Shown here: positions 49,944 to 58,268 of the stretch, one piece after another | How the letters are laid out: every line of letters begins with the position of its first letter | Position numbering within the stretch: position 1 is the first letter of the stretch | NCBI GenBank assembly: GCA_934796165.1 | Contig: CAKVOU010000002.1 | Span: 124,001 to 188,000, forward strand | DNA length: 64,000 nt | Direction: 5' to 3' | Source of the DNA: an uncultured Eubacteriales bacterium | GTDB lineage: Bacteria > Bacillota > Clostridia > Oscillospirales > CAG-272 | Position numbers and translations under genes: made by a program | The notes under the pieces: model-generated | Seen by the model: only the letters and a program-made list of their open reading frames with translations | Databases searched by the model: none | What the model was told of the DNA's origin: nothing

Positions 49944-51101
49944 TCACTCGTAGAGGTAGCAGGCGACCCAGTGGGTGTCCGAAACCTGAACGCCGCACGG
50001 ATAGGGTCCCTTGCACTTGCCGATGCACTTCTCGCATCTGCCCTTGAAGTAGCAGTGGTCGGGCAGGTTGATGGGGTTCGGCACCTGACCGGGGATGGAG
50101 TAGAGCGGCTCGTTGACGTTGGAATTGATCATCGGCTTGCTCTTCTGCAGACCGATGGTGTAGGGATGCAGAGGATTATGGAATATATCCTGTGCGGTTC
50201 CCTTTTCAATCACGCGTCCGGCATACATGACGACGACTTCGTCTGCCATCTCCGCAATGACGCCGAGGTCATGGGTGATGAGCATGATGGAGCAGCCCTC
50301 TTTTCTCTGCAGGTCGCGGAGAAGCTCGAGGATCTGTGCCTGAATGGTCACGTCAAGCGCCGTGGTGGGTTCGTCCGCAATGATGAGCTTGGGCTTGCCG
50401 GCAAGCGCCATGGCGATCATGACTCTCTGCCGCATACCGCCGGACAGCTCGTGCGGGTAGGATTCGTAGGTGTGCTCCGGCATGGAGATACCGACCTTGC
50501 GGAGCATCTCGATGCTGTACGCCTTGACCTGTTCCTTGGTCATCTCCGGCGTGTGCAGGAAGGAAACCTCGTCAAGCTGATACCCGATGGTGAACACCGG
50601 GTTGAGCGAGGTCATGGGTTCCTGGAAGATCATCGTGATGTCCTTGCCGCGGATCTTGTACAGCTCCTTGGTGGGCATATTGACGATGTTGTAGCCGAGG
50701 GGGGTGCCGTTTTTGTCCGTGCCGAGGTCGCCGGAGTTGAAACGGATCTGACCGTCCACCACCTGCCCCTGGGGAGCCTGCACCAGCTGCATGATGGAGA
50801 GCGAGGTCACGCTCTTGCCGCAGCCGGATTCGCCGACCACACCGACGATCTTGTTTTTCGGGATGTCAAAGGAAACGCCGTTGACCGACATGACCGTGCC
50901 GTTGTCTGTGAAGAACACCGTCTTGAGTCCGTCGATCTCAATGATATTATCGGGGTCATGCATCGGCACCGTGTACTCCTCGGGGAGCTTCTTGCGCCGC
51001 TTCTGTGCCTCGTAATACTTCATCTGCTTGACATTGTAGCGAATGATCTTCCGGCTGTCCTTCAGCGAAATATAATCCGAATTATTCTTTTTCTTCTTCA
51101 T
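49944..51101 (-). CDS. oppD: Oligopeptide ABC transporter ATP-binding protein OppD
   Basis: This 385-residue ATPase has Walker A GESGCGKSVTS, signature LSGGMRQR, Walker B LIIADEPTTALD and the C-terminal cysteine cluster (CYFKGRCEKCIGKC). The N-terminus has a ~45-residue basic extension (MKKKKNNSDYISLKDSRK) not usual in OppD. Two adjacent ATGs exist, at 51104 and 51101; AAGGGG at 51108-51113 is better spaced for 51101, a difference of one residue. It overlaps nothing and lies 10 bases after oppC. Confidence 0.93.
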   Translation of the reverse strand: MKKKKNNSDYISLKDSRKIIRYNVKQMKYYEAQKRRKKLPEEYTVPMHDPDNIIEIDGLKTVFFTDNGTVMSVNGVSFDIPKNKIVGVVGESGCGKSVTSLSIMQLVQAPQGQVVDGQIRFNSGDLGTDKNGTPLGYNIVNMPTKELYKIRGKDITMIFQEPMTSLNPVFTIGYQLDEVSFLHTPEMTKEQVKAYSIEMLRKVGISMPEHTYESYPHELSGGMRQRVMIAMALAGKPKLIIADEPTTALDVTIQAQILELLRDLQRKEGCSIMLITHDLGVIAEMADEVVVMYAGRVIEKGTAQDIFHNPLHPYTIGLQKSKPMINSNVNEPLYSIPGQVPNPINLPDHCYFKGRCEKCIGKCKGPYPCGVQVSDTHWVACYLYE

Positions 51102-51111
51102 CATATTCCCC

Positions 51112-52311
51112 TTACTTTCTCGCCTTCGGGTCCATCGCGTCACGCAGACCGTCGCCGATGAAGTTGAATCCGAGCACTGCAATCACGATCATGATACCGG
51201 CGGGAAGCCACATATTGAGGTGATAGCTGAGCACCTGAGGATCGTTCGCCGTTGCGATCATGGTACCCCATGCCGCCTTCGGGAGCTGGACACCGAGTCC
51301 GAGATAGCTCAGGGTGGATTCATACAGGATGACGCTGCCGAGTCCCAGCGTCATCGAAACGATGAGCTGCGGCATGACGTTCGGAATGAGGTGATGGAAG
51401 ATCTTCCGGAAGGAAGAAAGGCCCATGACCTCGGTTGCGGTAATGTACTCCTGCTCACGCAGGAAAAGGATCTGTCCGCGGACGAGTCTTGCGACGCCGC
51501 TCCAGCTGAAGATCGTGATGAATGCCATCAGAATGAAAATACGCTGATCCGCGGGTACGTTCCACGAATCGATCACGGCGGATGCAATCAGGAGCAAAGG
51601 CAAGGTCGGGATACAGTTGAAAATATCCACGATACGCATGATGACCTGATCGACCCAGCCGCCGAAGTAACCGGAAATACCGCCGAGGAGCACGCCGAGC
51701 AGCGTCTCCAGAATGACAACGATAAAGCCGATGGTAAGCGAAATTCTGCCGCCGTACATCAGACGGACGAGGACATCCATGCCCTTGTCGTCGGTGCCGA
51801 GCGGGTGTTCCTTGCTGGGGGAGGCGTAGGAGTTGAGGTTGGTCACACTCTTGACTTCCTCCACGACCTCTACCTTGTTGCCCTCGGAGTCGGTGACTTC
51901 AAAGGTCTTGTAGATGGGCGTCACGACCGAGCTTTCGTCCTGTGTTTCCTCGCCGTAGGTGGAATACACCACCGGGCCCAAGAAGGAAAAGAGGAACAGG
52001 AACACGATCATGACAATGCCGACTATGGACAGCTTGGAGCGGAAAAATCTGCGGAGGATCAGCCGCATCGGGCTCATCTCCTGATAGGTCTCGGTTTCAG
52101 CCTGTGCTTCGGCGTCCGCAATCTCTTCGGCGTCCGCCTCGGAGTGAACCGCCTCCGGCTCCTCGCCGGGGATCCCCGCCTTGGCTTCTGCGGCGGCTGC
52201 CGCTTCGTTTTCGGCAGCCTCTTCCGCGAGGGAATCCATTTTGTTCAGAGACTCGGCGTTTGTGATGTTCTCCATATTTTCGAGGGAGGACGGGGTATGC
52301 TTGTCATCCAT
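51112..52311 (-). CDS. oppC: Oligopeptide ABC transporter permease OppC with an acidic N-terminal extension
   Basis: This 399-residue permease carries six membrane segments after residue ~85. It has the OppC N-terminal motif (RRFFRSKLSIVGIVMIVFL), HPLGTDDKGMDVL, and the EAA loop region with SYLGLGVQLPKAAWGTM. The first ~80 residues form an unusual Glu/Ala-rich cytoplasmic extension (EEAAENEAAAAAEAKAG and similar), making the protein ~100 residues longer than typical. AAGGAGG precedes ATG 52311. It follows oppB by 13 bases. Confidence 0.93.
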   Translation of the reverse strand: MDDKHTPSSLENMENITNAESLNKMDSLAEEAAENEAAAAAEAKAGIPGEEPEAVHSEADAEEIADAEAQAETETYQEMSPMRLILRRFFRSKLSIVGIVMIVFLFLFSFLGPVVYSTYGEETQDESSVVTPIYKTFEVTDSEGNKVEVVEEVKSVTNLNSYASPSKEHPLGTDDKGMDVLVRLMYGGRISLTIGFIVVILETLLGVLLGGISGYFGGWVDQVIMRIVDIFNCIPTLPLLLIASAVIDSWNVPADQRIFILMAFITIFSWSGVARLVRGQILFLREQEYITATEVMGLSSFRKIFHHLIPNVMPQLIVSMTLGLGSVILYESTLSYLGLGVQLPKAAWGTMIATANDPQVLSYHLNMWLPAGIMIVIAVLGFNFIGDGLRDAMDPKARK

Positions 52312-52324
52312 TCGCTTTGCCTCC

Positions 52325-53740
52325 TTACTTACCCAGCTTGACCCGCGGGTCAACCACCGAGTACATGATATCCGAGAAGAGTGTTCCGATGATGGTCAGA
52401 ATCGCCAGGAACATATTGTAACCCATGACGAACGGCACGTCGCCGTCCTTGAGTGCCTGATATGCAAGACGACCGATACCGTCGATACCGAACACCTGCT
52501 CCGTGATCATCATACCGCCGAAAAGCGACGGCAGGATGCCGGCAAGCAGTGTTGCCAGAGGAATCATGGTGTTACGGAATGCGTGCTTGTAGATGACCGT
52601 ATGCTCGGAAAGTCCTTTTGCACGCGCGGTACGGATGTAATCGGCGTTGAGCACCTCCAGGGTGTTGGTACGCGTATAGCGCATCAGACCGCCGATGGAC
52701 AGAAGAACGCTGACCGCGATCGGCAGAATCAGATGGCGTGCAATGTCGCCGAACTTCTCCATCATACCGAGAAAATCGGCGCCGTAATCCTTGCTCGCGT
52801 AGAGAAGACCGTTGACAGGGAGCCAGCCGAGGTCAACCGCGAACAGCTTGATGACGATTGCCGCAAAGAAGTAGGTCGGGAGCGACAGACCGATCATCGT
52901 GAAAATGGTGACCGTATAGTCGCGCACCGAATACTGGTGCGTCGCGCTCGAAATGCCGAGCGGGATGGCGATGAGGAACTGAAGCACCGTCGCAATTGCC
53001 GCGATGGCAAAGGAGATCCACATATTCTCGCCAATGACCTTCGCTACGGGCTTGTCGTATTTGAAGGAGTTGCCGAGATCGCCGTGCAGCATATTGTTGA
53101 CCCAGGTCAGATAACCGCCGACCACCGACCTGAACTTCTGCCAGCCGGTCGCCTGCGCATAGCTGATATCGGCGGTCCTGGGCGCGGATTCCCCATTGAA
53201 GGTAACGGAAATCCCCGCAATGTCCCGACCGTTCAGCGCCGTGTCAATGGTATACACGCCGCTTGCCAGCTTGGTCAGCTTTTCCGAGGTTACGGTCTTT
53301 CCGGCGGAATTCTTGGCTTCCGAGGTCTCCACCGAGAAAATGTCAAAGGTCTGCGTGGACTTTGACTCGTCATAATTCAGATTCAGGCGCGTTTTGCCGT
53401 CTGCGGAGTCAAAAGACAACGCATACCAGGAATACCACGCCGAGGGAGCGGTCCCTTCCGTGCCGTGGTAGGTCTGGTATGTCGTCACCTTGGTGTCCGC
53501 CGTAAAGCGTCCATATCCGTCTATATCAACATGAAGGTACGCGTCCGGAGTTGCCAGACCGTAGAGCTTCTTGAAACGGTCCACATCTGCCTGCTTGACC
53601 GCACCGGTGCTGATCTGTGTTGCAAACTTCTTGTCAATGTAGTCGTTTGGCATCATCCGCACAAGGGTGTAGATGATCAGAGAAACACCGAACAGGATCA
53701 ATATGGAGATGAGGAGCCGCTTGATAATATACTTAAACAT
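52325..53740 (-). CDS. oppB: Oligopeptide ABC transporter permease OppB with a ~135-residue extracytoplasmic insertion
   Basis: This 471-residue permease is well above the usual ~310. It starts with the OppB signature (MFKYIIKRLLISILILFGVS) and continues to KKLYGLATP. It then carries an extra beta-rich, Thr/Ser/Asp-rich block at residues ~66-199 before resuming at YLTWVNNMLHGDLGNSFKYD. The C-terminal half has five membrane segments and the EAA loop (RTARAKGLSEHTVIYKHAFRN, abridged). The insertion lies between TM1 and TM2 on the outer face and could contact the binding protein or the surface protease. GGAGAAG precedes ATG 53740. Confidence 0.93.
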   Translation of the reverse strand: MFKYIIKRLLISILILFGVSLIIYTLVRMMPNDYIDKKFATQISTGAVKQADVDRFKKLYGLATPDAYLHVDIDGYGRFTADTKVTTYQTYHGTEGTAPSAWYSWYALSFDSADGKTRLNLNYDESKSTQTFDIFSVETSEAKNSAGKTVTSEKLTKLASGVYTIDTALNGRDIAGISVTFNGESAPRTADISYAQATGWQKFRSVVGGYLTWVNNMLHGDLGNSFKYDKPVAKVIGENMWISFAIAAIATVLQFLIAIPLGISSATHQYSVRDYTVTIFTMIGLSLPTYFFAAIVIKLFAVDLGWLPVNGLLYASKDYGADFLGMMEKFGDIARHLILPIAVSVLLSIGGLMRYTRTNTLEVLNADYIRTARAKGLSEHTVIYKHAFRNTMIPLATLLAGILPSLFGGMMITEQVFGIDGIGRLAYQALKDGDVPFVMGYNMFLAILTIIGTLFSDIMYSVVDPRVKLGK

Positions 53741-53766
53741 AACTTCTCCGAACTGCTGAGTGGATT

Positions 53767-53798
53767 TTCCGACTGCCGCCCGCGGGCGGCAGTCGGAA
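53767..53798 (-). other. Perfect 32-base palindrome between oppA and oppB
   Basis: A 16-bp perfect inverted repeat with no loop (TTCCGACTGCCGCCCG with its complement) fills the 69-base gap between the binding-protein gene and the first permease gene. Such stem-loops commonly stabilise binding-protein mRNA relative to permease mRNA. No T-tract follows. Confidence 0.75.
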
Positions 53799-53809
53799 TC
53801 GGACGCGTA

Positions 53810-56422
53810 TTACCGCTCCGTGTTAAGCGACACTTTGTAAAGATCGCTGGTCAGGCCCTTGTAAGGAGACAGCTCGCTGTCAGGCGTCAGGGTAGACGCG
53901 TCGATCTTGTTGATATTATAGGCAAACAGGTCGTCTCTCTGGTAGGTCGGAAGCTCCACGGCAAGCTGCATTACAAGGTCAAGTGCCTGGGAGTAAATTC
54001 TCGCACGCTTCTTTTCGTCATTGGTGCTTCTGCCCTCATCGATCAGCTTGGAAAGATCCTCGATGATTGCAAGCTCTTCGTCATACTTACCGCCCGCGTT
54101 GAGCTTAATCTGGCGGTAACCCCAGTTCCAGGTCGAGGTTGCGGTGGAGTCGATGTGGTAGACCTGGTACATATCCGGGTCGATGGTGGAGCCCCATGCA
54201 GCCGCCCAGACAGTCAGGTCACCGGTAGACAGCTTCTTGAGTGCGTTCGCATCGGTCGTCGTGTTGATCTGGAAGCCGACCGTGTTGAGGAAGTTGCCTG
54301 CACGGTACAGTGCATTCCATGCGGGATGGTCGGTTTCCTCGCCTGCCACCGTGAAGGTGTACTTGAGAACCGAGGAGCCCTTCTGGTAAATGCCGTCGCC
54401 GTTGAGCGTGTATCCTGCATCTTCAACGAGACCGCGGATGAATTCCTGCTGCTCCTCCATGGTGAAGGTATCACCGGCGGATTTGCCCTTTTCCTTGCAG
54501 AATGCTTCGTATGCCGGATTGACAACCGAGAGATCTTCCGGCACCTTGCCGCCGATGTAGGGGTAGTACGCAGTCGCACCCTTCGGGTAAGCCCAGCTGG
54601 AGAGGGAGATCGAACGGTAAATTGCCTTTGCGGTGGTCTTGTAATAGTCAACGCAGTCCTGGGTATTGATGCTGTGCATGATCGCCTGGCGGACCTTCAT
54701 ATCCGGCACCTTGCCGGCGTTGATGCCGATGTAACCGTAACCGGAGGTGGTAACGGATTTATGTGCGATGCCGTCCGACTTCTTGCCGTCCAGCTCGGAG
54801 ATGGTCTCGGGCTTTGCGTTGGGCTCTGCGAAGTCAATTTCGCCGGTGTAGAGCGAGTTGAGCATCTGGTTTGCGGAAACCACCTGGAAACGGACCTTGT
54901 TGATGACAGCGGGGCCCATGACGTAGTAGGGGTTTCTCTCGTAGTAGATGATACCGAGGTTGTAGAAGTCGCCGGCAGAAATGTTGTCGATGCCGCCGGT
55001 GGACTTACTTGCGGCGTAAGGACCTGCGCCGACCGGAACACCGATCTTGTCGGGGTTCTTGACGACGTTGTTCATAAAGGTCTGGGAGGAATATTCCACG
55101 CCGAAGTTGGACTCATAGTCGAATGCCTTGATGTGCTCTTCGTCCGAGTAGTAATACATCGGAGCGACAGCAAAGGAGAAGTTCCAGATTGCCTTGGGGT
55201 CAACATTGTTGATGGTGATTGCGAGGACCTCGTTGCCGCTCTCAACGGAACCGTCAGCGCGGTAGGTAGGAACGTCGTAGGTCACGCCGTTGACCGTAAC
55301 GGGAGCCTTGCGGTTGATGAACTGGATACCGGAAATGTTCTTGAACTCGCGGTCGCCGCCCTTGAAGTACTCTTCCATTGCCTCGTTGGTGAGGTAGGTG
55401 GAAAGCTCGGTCGCGGTCACCCAGTAGGTCACGATCTCACCGATGGAATCCGGGATTTTTGCTTCGTAGACCCAGTTGACGGCGTAATCCTTCGTCCAGG
55501 TCTTGACGGTCTCAGCCTTGCCGCAGTTGTATTCGAGCTGCGCGTTCTTCTTGTTCCACTTGATGTAGCCTTCATTATAAAGGAAGGCTTCCACGTCGGT
55601 GGTCAGAAGATTCTTGTAAACATTGCCGTCGCTGTCGGAAAAAGTAATGGTATCATAGGAATCAAGCGAGTTGCTGTAGTCGTTTTCCAGCTCCTTGCGG
55701 AACAGCTCCAGCGCCTTGTCGTAATCCTTGACAACATTTTTGTAGCGCTCTGCGCGGTTCACATATGTTTCCAGCTGGGTACGGAACTGCGCCGCACTGA
55801 GGCTGTTGTCCTTGTCAAGGATCTCTTCTGCTGCGTCGACCAGCGCACCGATACGGGAGGAAGCGACGAGCTGGAACTGGAGCTTGAAGCTCTCCTGCTC
55901 CGTTTCATCCTGGCTCTGGGTGCGGTAAGCAGCCAGACCGACGATGTCGGTGGAGTAAATGGTGCTGGAGCCGGTGTATGCGGGATCCAGGTAAACGTAA
56001 AGGTTGAAGAGCACGTCCTTCATGGTCAGGTAAGAGCCGTTGGAGAAGCGCACGTTGTTCTTCAGAACGAAATAATACGTGGTGGTCTGGTCAACGTCGG
56101 GCGTACCGTTCGTAACGGTCTCCAGATCCTTGACAACAACGGATTCGTTGTCGCCGTATGCGACCTTACCGTTCTTATCGTTGCCGAGCATGGAGATCTG
56201 GGTCATGCCGACCACATTACCGTCGGTTGCGGAGGTCGAGAAGAAGGGATTGAACACCTTATCGACTTCCTGAGTGGAGAAAACGAACGGATCCGTTTCA
56301 TTATTATATTTCTTTCCGGTCGGGGTATCGCCACCCGGCGTTTTGCCGCAATAGCAAAGGCCGACCAGCATCAGTGCGGCGAGAGTGATCGAAAGAACAC
56401 TCTTGAGAATCTTCTTTTTCAT
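53810..56422 (-). CDS. oppA: Oligopeptide-binding lipoprotein OppA (SBP family 5)
   Basis: This 870-residue binding protein, longer than the usual ~550, has a type II signal ending LCYC, so Cys25 (or Cys23) is lipidated; the Tyr before Cys25 is atypical for a lipobox. It has family-5 elements: the early FNPFFSTSATDGNVVGMTQ strand, VKDLETVTNGT, FRFSNGSYLTMKDVLFNLYV-like text, KVRQAIMHSINTQDC, and WAAAWGSTIDPDMYQVYH. Two internal insertions, rich in Asp/Glu/Tyr, account for the extra length. It captures peptides for the OppBCDF importer. AAGGAG precedes ATG 56422. Confidence 0.95.
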   Translation of the reverse strand: MKKKILKSVLSITLAALMLVGLCYCGKTPGGDTPTGKKYNNETDPFVFSTQEVDKVFNPFFSTSATDGNVVGMTQISMLGNDKNGKVAYGDNESVVVKDLETVTNGTPDVDQTTTYYFVLKNNVRFSNGSYLTMKDVLFNLYVYLDPAYTGSSTIYSTDIVGLAAYRTQSQDETEQESFKLQFQLVASSRIGALVDAAEEILDKDNSLSAAQFRTQLETYVNRAERYKNVVKDYDKALELFRKELENDYSNSLDSYDTITFSDSDGNVYKNLLTTDVEAFLYNEGYIKWNKKNAQLEYNCGKAETVKTWTKDYAVNWVYEAKIPDSIGEIVTYWVTATELSTYLTNEAMEEYFKGGDREFKNISGIQFINRKAPVTVNGVTYDVPTYRADGSVESGNEVLAITINNVDPKAIWNFSFAVAPMYYYSDEEHIKAFDYESNFGVEYSSQTFMNNVVKNPDKIGVPVGAGPYAASKSTGGIDNISAGDFYNLGIIYYERNPYYVMGPAVINKVRFQVVSANQMLNSLYTGEIDFAEPNAKPETISELDGKKSDGIAHKSVTTSGYGYIGINAGKVPDMKVRQAIMHSINTQDCVDYYKTTAKAIYRSISLSSWAYPKGATAYYPYIGGKVPEDLSVVNPAYEAFCKEKGKSAGDTFTMEEQQEFIRGLVEDAGYTLNGDGIYQKGSSVLKYTFTVAGEETDHPAWNALYRAGNFLNTVGFQINTTTDANALKKLSTGDLTVWAAAWGSTIDPDMYQVYHIDSTATSTWNWGYRQIKLNAGGKYDEELAIIEDLSKLIDEGRSTNDEKKRARIYSQALDLVMQLAVELPTYQRDDLFAYNINKIDASTLTPDSELSPYKGLTSDLYKVSLNTER

Positions 56423-56474
56423 GTTATTTCTCCTTATTATTCAGATTGCAAGATCGTTGGTCATTCTTGCCGCG

Positions 56475-57626
56475 TTATTCAGAGTCACGGGTCACATTCA
56501 GTTCCACGCCGACGGTGGAGGAATCTCCCTCTGGGGCATAGAAGTAAGGTCTGTCAGTTACGAGGAAGAGGTTTTCGGAGGAGTCAAAATCTTTCGGAAG
56601 TTCGCCGACGGAGTAGGTCATGGAAACTGTCACATTCTCAAGCACGGACGAGGACAGCTTCATGACAAGCGGAGCAAACAGGATCTGCTGCGTGGAGCTG
56701 TACCCGGTGCTGATGTCAACCGAGAAATCCGTAAAGGAAACATTCCGGACGGTTGCACCCTTGAGGGAATCGAACAGACTGATGCAAAGGAGGTTTCCCT
56801 CTCCGAGATCAGGGTCGTTCACCATAGCGCTCTTGTCCTTGGCATAGGACAGGACGAAGTTGCGGATCGCATAGCCGTTGCCCTCGATCACGCCCTTGTA
56901 ATCGCCGAACCCGCCGAAGGTCTTGCCGCCGAAATCAATGTCGTTCATCAGGTAAATGTTCTTGCTCTTGGATTTTAACAGATCGTTCGCAGTACGGACG
57001 ATGCTGTATTCACCCTCAATGTATTCCGGAAATACCTGCACTGTCGTGTCGGTTTCTCCGCCGGGATGTCCGTAGTTCTCATCCACGATCTTTCCGTCCG
57101 CGTCACGGTAAATACCCGTCGGGGTGAATCCCGAACGCTTGGCGGCGTAGTTGCGGGAATCGTCAAAGCCTTCGCCGGCATCCACCTCATAGGAGCCGAG
57201 CTCCTGCAACTTTCCGTCCGCATCCCGGTAGCACACCTCATAGGTGAAGCGGATATTCTTTTCCCACTTGGCATACAGTGTCACGCCGTCGTCGCCGACC
57301 TTGTTGACATCGAAATCCCATTTTTCGCCGAGGGTCACGCTTCCGTCCGCCGCGACGGTACCTGTATACCAGCCCGCTAAGCGGTAGCCGATGCGCTCGA
57401 CGCTCTTGCCCGAAAGCGATTCGGGATCACTGATGAGGTTTTTGGTTCCGGGGGCGAACGCATAATAATATGTAATCGCCTGCTCGCTGTTCTGATACAG
57501 ACCGCCCTGCAGATCAAAGATCACCTTGGCGCGGTTTTCATAATTCCGTGTGTTGTCCGAACAGCCCGCGAGTGCAAGCACCGCAACAAGACAAACAAAC
57601 ACGATCAAACCTATTCTCTTCTTCAT
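56475..57626 (-). CDS. Lipoprotein with InlB-B-like repeats
   Basis: This 383-residue protein has a lipobox LALAGC (Cys22). Residues ~30-130 and 130-210 resemble InlB-B/Listeria-Bacteroides-type repeats (VIFDLQGG, GYRLAGWYTG, VTLYAKW), and the rest has beta-helix-like strands (IYLMNDIDFGG, GNGYAIRNFVL). It is likely a surface-exposed lipoprotein. It appears to be the first gene of the opp-protease cluster, 52 bases before oppA, with the promoter at 57736-57764. ATG 57626 is chosen for the signal peptide that follows; the ribosome site is weak and a short GGAAAC/GTTTCC hairpin lies in the leader. Confidence 0.8.
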   Translation of the reverse strand: MKKRIGLIVFVCLVAVLALAGCSDNTRNYENRAKVIFDLQGGLYQNSEQAITYYYAFAPGTKNLISDPESLSGKSVERIGYRLAGWYTGTVAADGSVTLGEKWDFDVNKVGDDGVTLYAKWEKNIRFTYEVCYRDADGKLQELGSYEVDAGEGFDDSRNYAAKRSGFTPTGIYRDADGKIVDENYGHPGGETDTTVQVFPEYIEGEYSIVRTANDLLKSKSKNIYLMNDIDFGGKTFGGFGDYKGVIEGNGYAIRNFVLSYAKDKSAMVNDPDLGEGNLLCISLFDSLKGATVRNVSFTDFSVDISTGYSSTQQILFAPLVMKLSSSVLENVTVSMTYSVGELPKDFDSSENLFLVTDRPYFYAPEGDSSTVGVELNVTRDSE

Positions 57627-57735
57627 TTCGGGAAACTGTTTCCAACCTCTCCTTCCGGCGTAATCCGCCTTTCGGCATTGCCCCCGCCGCGACCTTACGC
57701 GCGGTTTCAACAAAATGCGCATTTTACAATAAGTC

Positions 57736-57764
57736 ATTATACAACTAAACTTCTCAAATTGCAA
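57736..57764 (-). promoter_or_regulatory. sigma-A promoter for the lipoprotein-opp-protease cluster
   Basis: TTGCAA, 17 bp, perfect TATAAT on the minus strand, giving a leader of about 100 bases. No comparably clear promoter was seen in the internal gaps down to 21 kb. Confidence 0.75.
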
Positions 57765-58199
57765 CAGGGAAATGAAAATTTTATAAATATACCTACTATT
57801 TATTCAGTGCCGCCGGGCTTTTTCAGCAAAAAAACGAGCCGAAATGCAAGATTCTCTACCAATTTTATACCATTCGGGCTTCTTTTTTGCAGGAATTCCT
57901 GCATAAATGTCATGCAATCGCCCGTTATGTGATGATTGCCTACGAAAAAGCAGAATTTTGTGTGAAATTTGCACAATCGTAATTTTAATATGCAAATGTA
58001 TAAAAATTATGCATAATTCGCGTTTTTCCGGTGACTTTTCCGGATAAAAAACGAAGCGGATACCCGCCGCGGCGAGGAGGACCGGACGTCCGCCTCCGAA
58101 CGAGTAAAATTGCAGTACCCGGTGGCGGTCAGCAAGGCAAAATTTCCCGCGCGGATATTTTCCCGCAAAGACAACGTTGCGCTTCCTCAAAAGACGGTA

Positions 58200-58228
58200 T
58201 TGACGTTTTCCCGTGACGGTGATATACT
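58200..58228 (+). promoter_or_regulatory. sigma-A promoter for the two-component operon
   Basis: TTGACG, 17 bp, TATACT on the plus strand, about 40 bases before ATG 58269. Confidence 0.85.
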
Positions 58229-58268
58229 GTTTTTGAATAAAGAGTATTTCTTTTTTGAACGGGGATTT

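Larger units (their letters stand above)
57627..58268. other. Divergent regulatory region between the opp-protease cluster and the two-component system
   Basis: This is the most AT-rich stretch in the window. It holds the opp-cluster promoter (57736-57764), a perfect 16-bp palindrome TGCAGGAATTCCTGCA (57888-57903) and a direct repeat of TTTTCCGG near 58022-58042. The kinase promoter lies at 58200-58228. Apparent open frames here lack ribosome sites, so I call no gene. Confidence 0.7.

Noticed and set aside
53465..56665. Plus-strand open frame of over 1,000 codons
   Set aside because: It is antisense to oppA and oppB and has no ribosome site.
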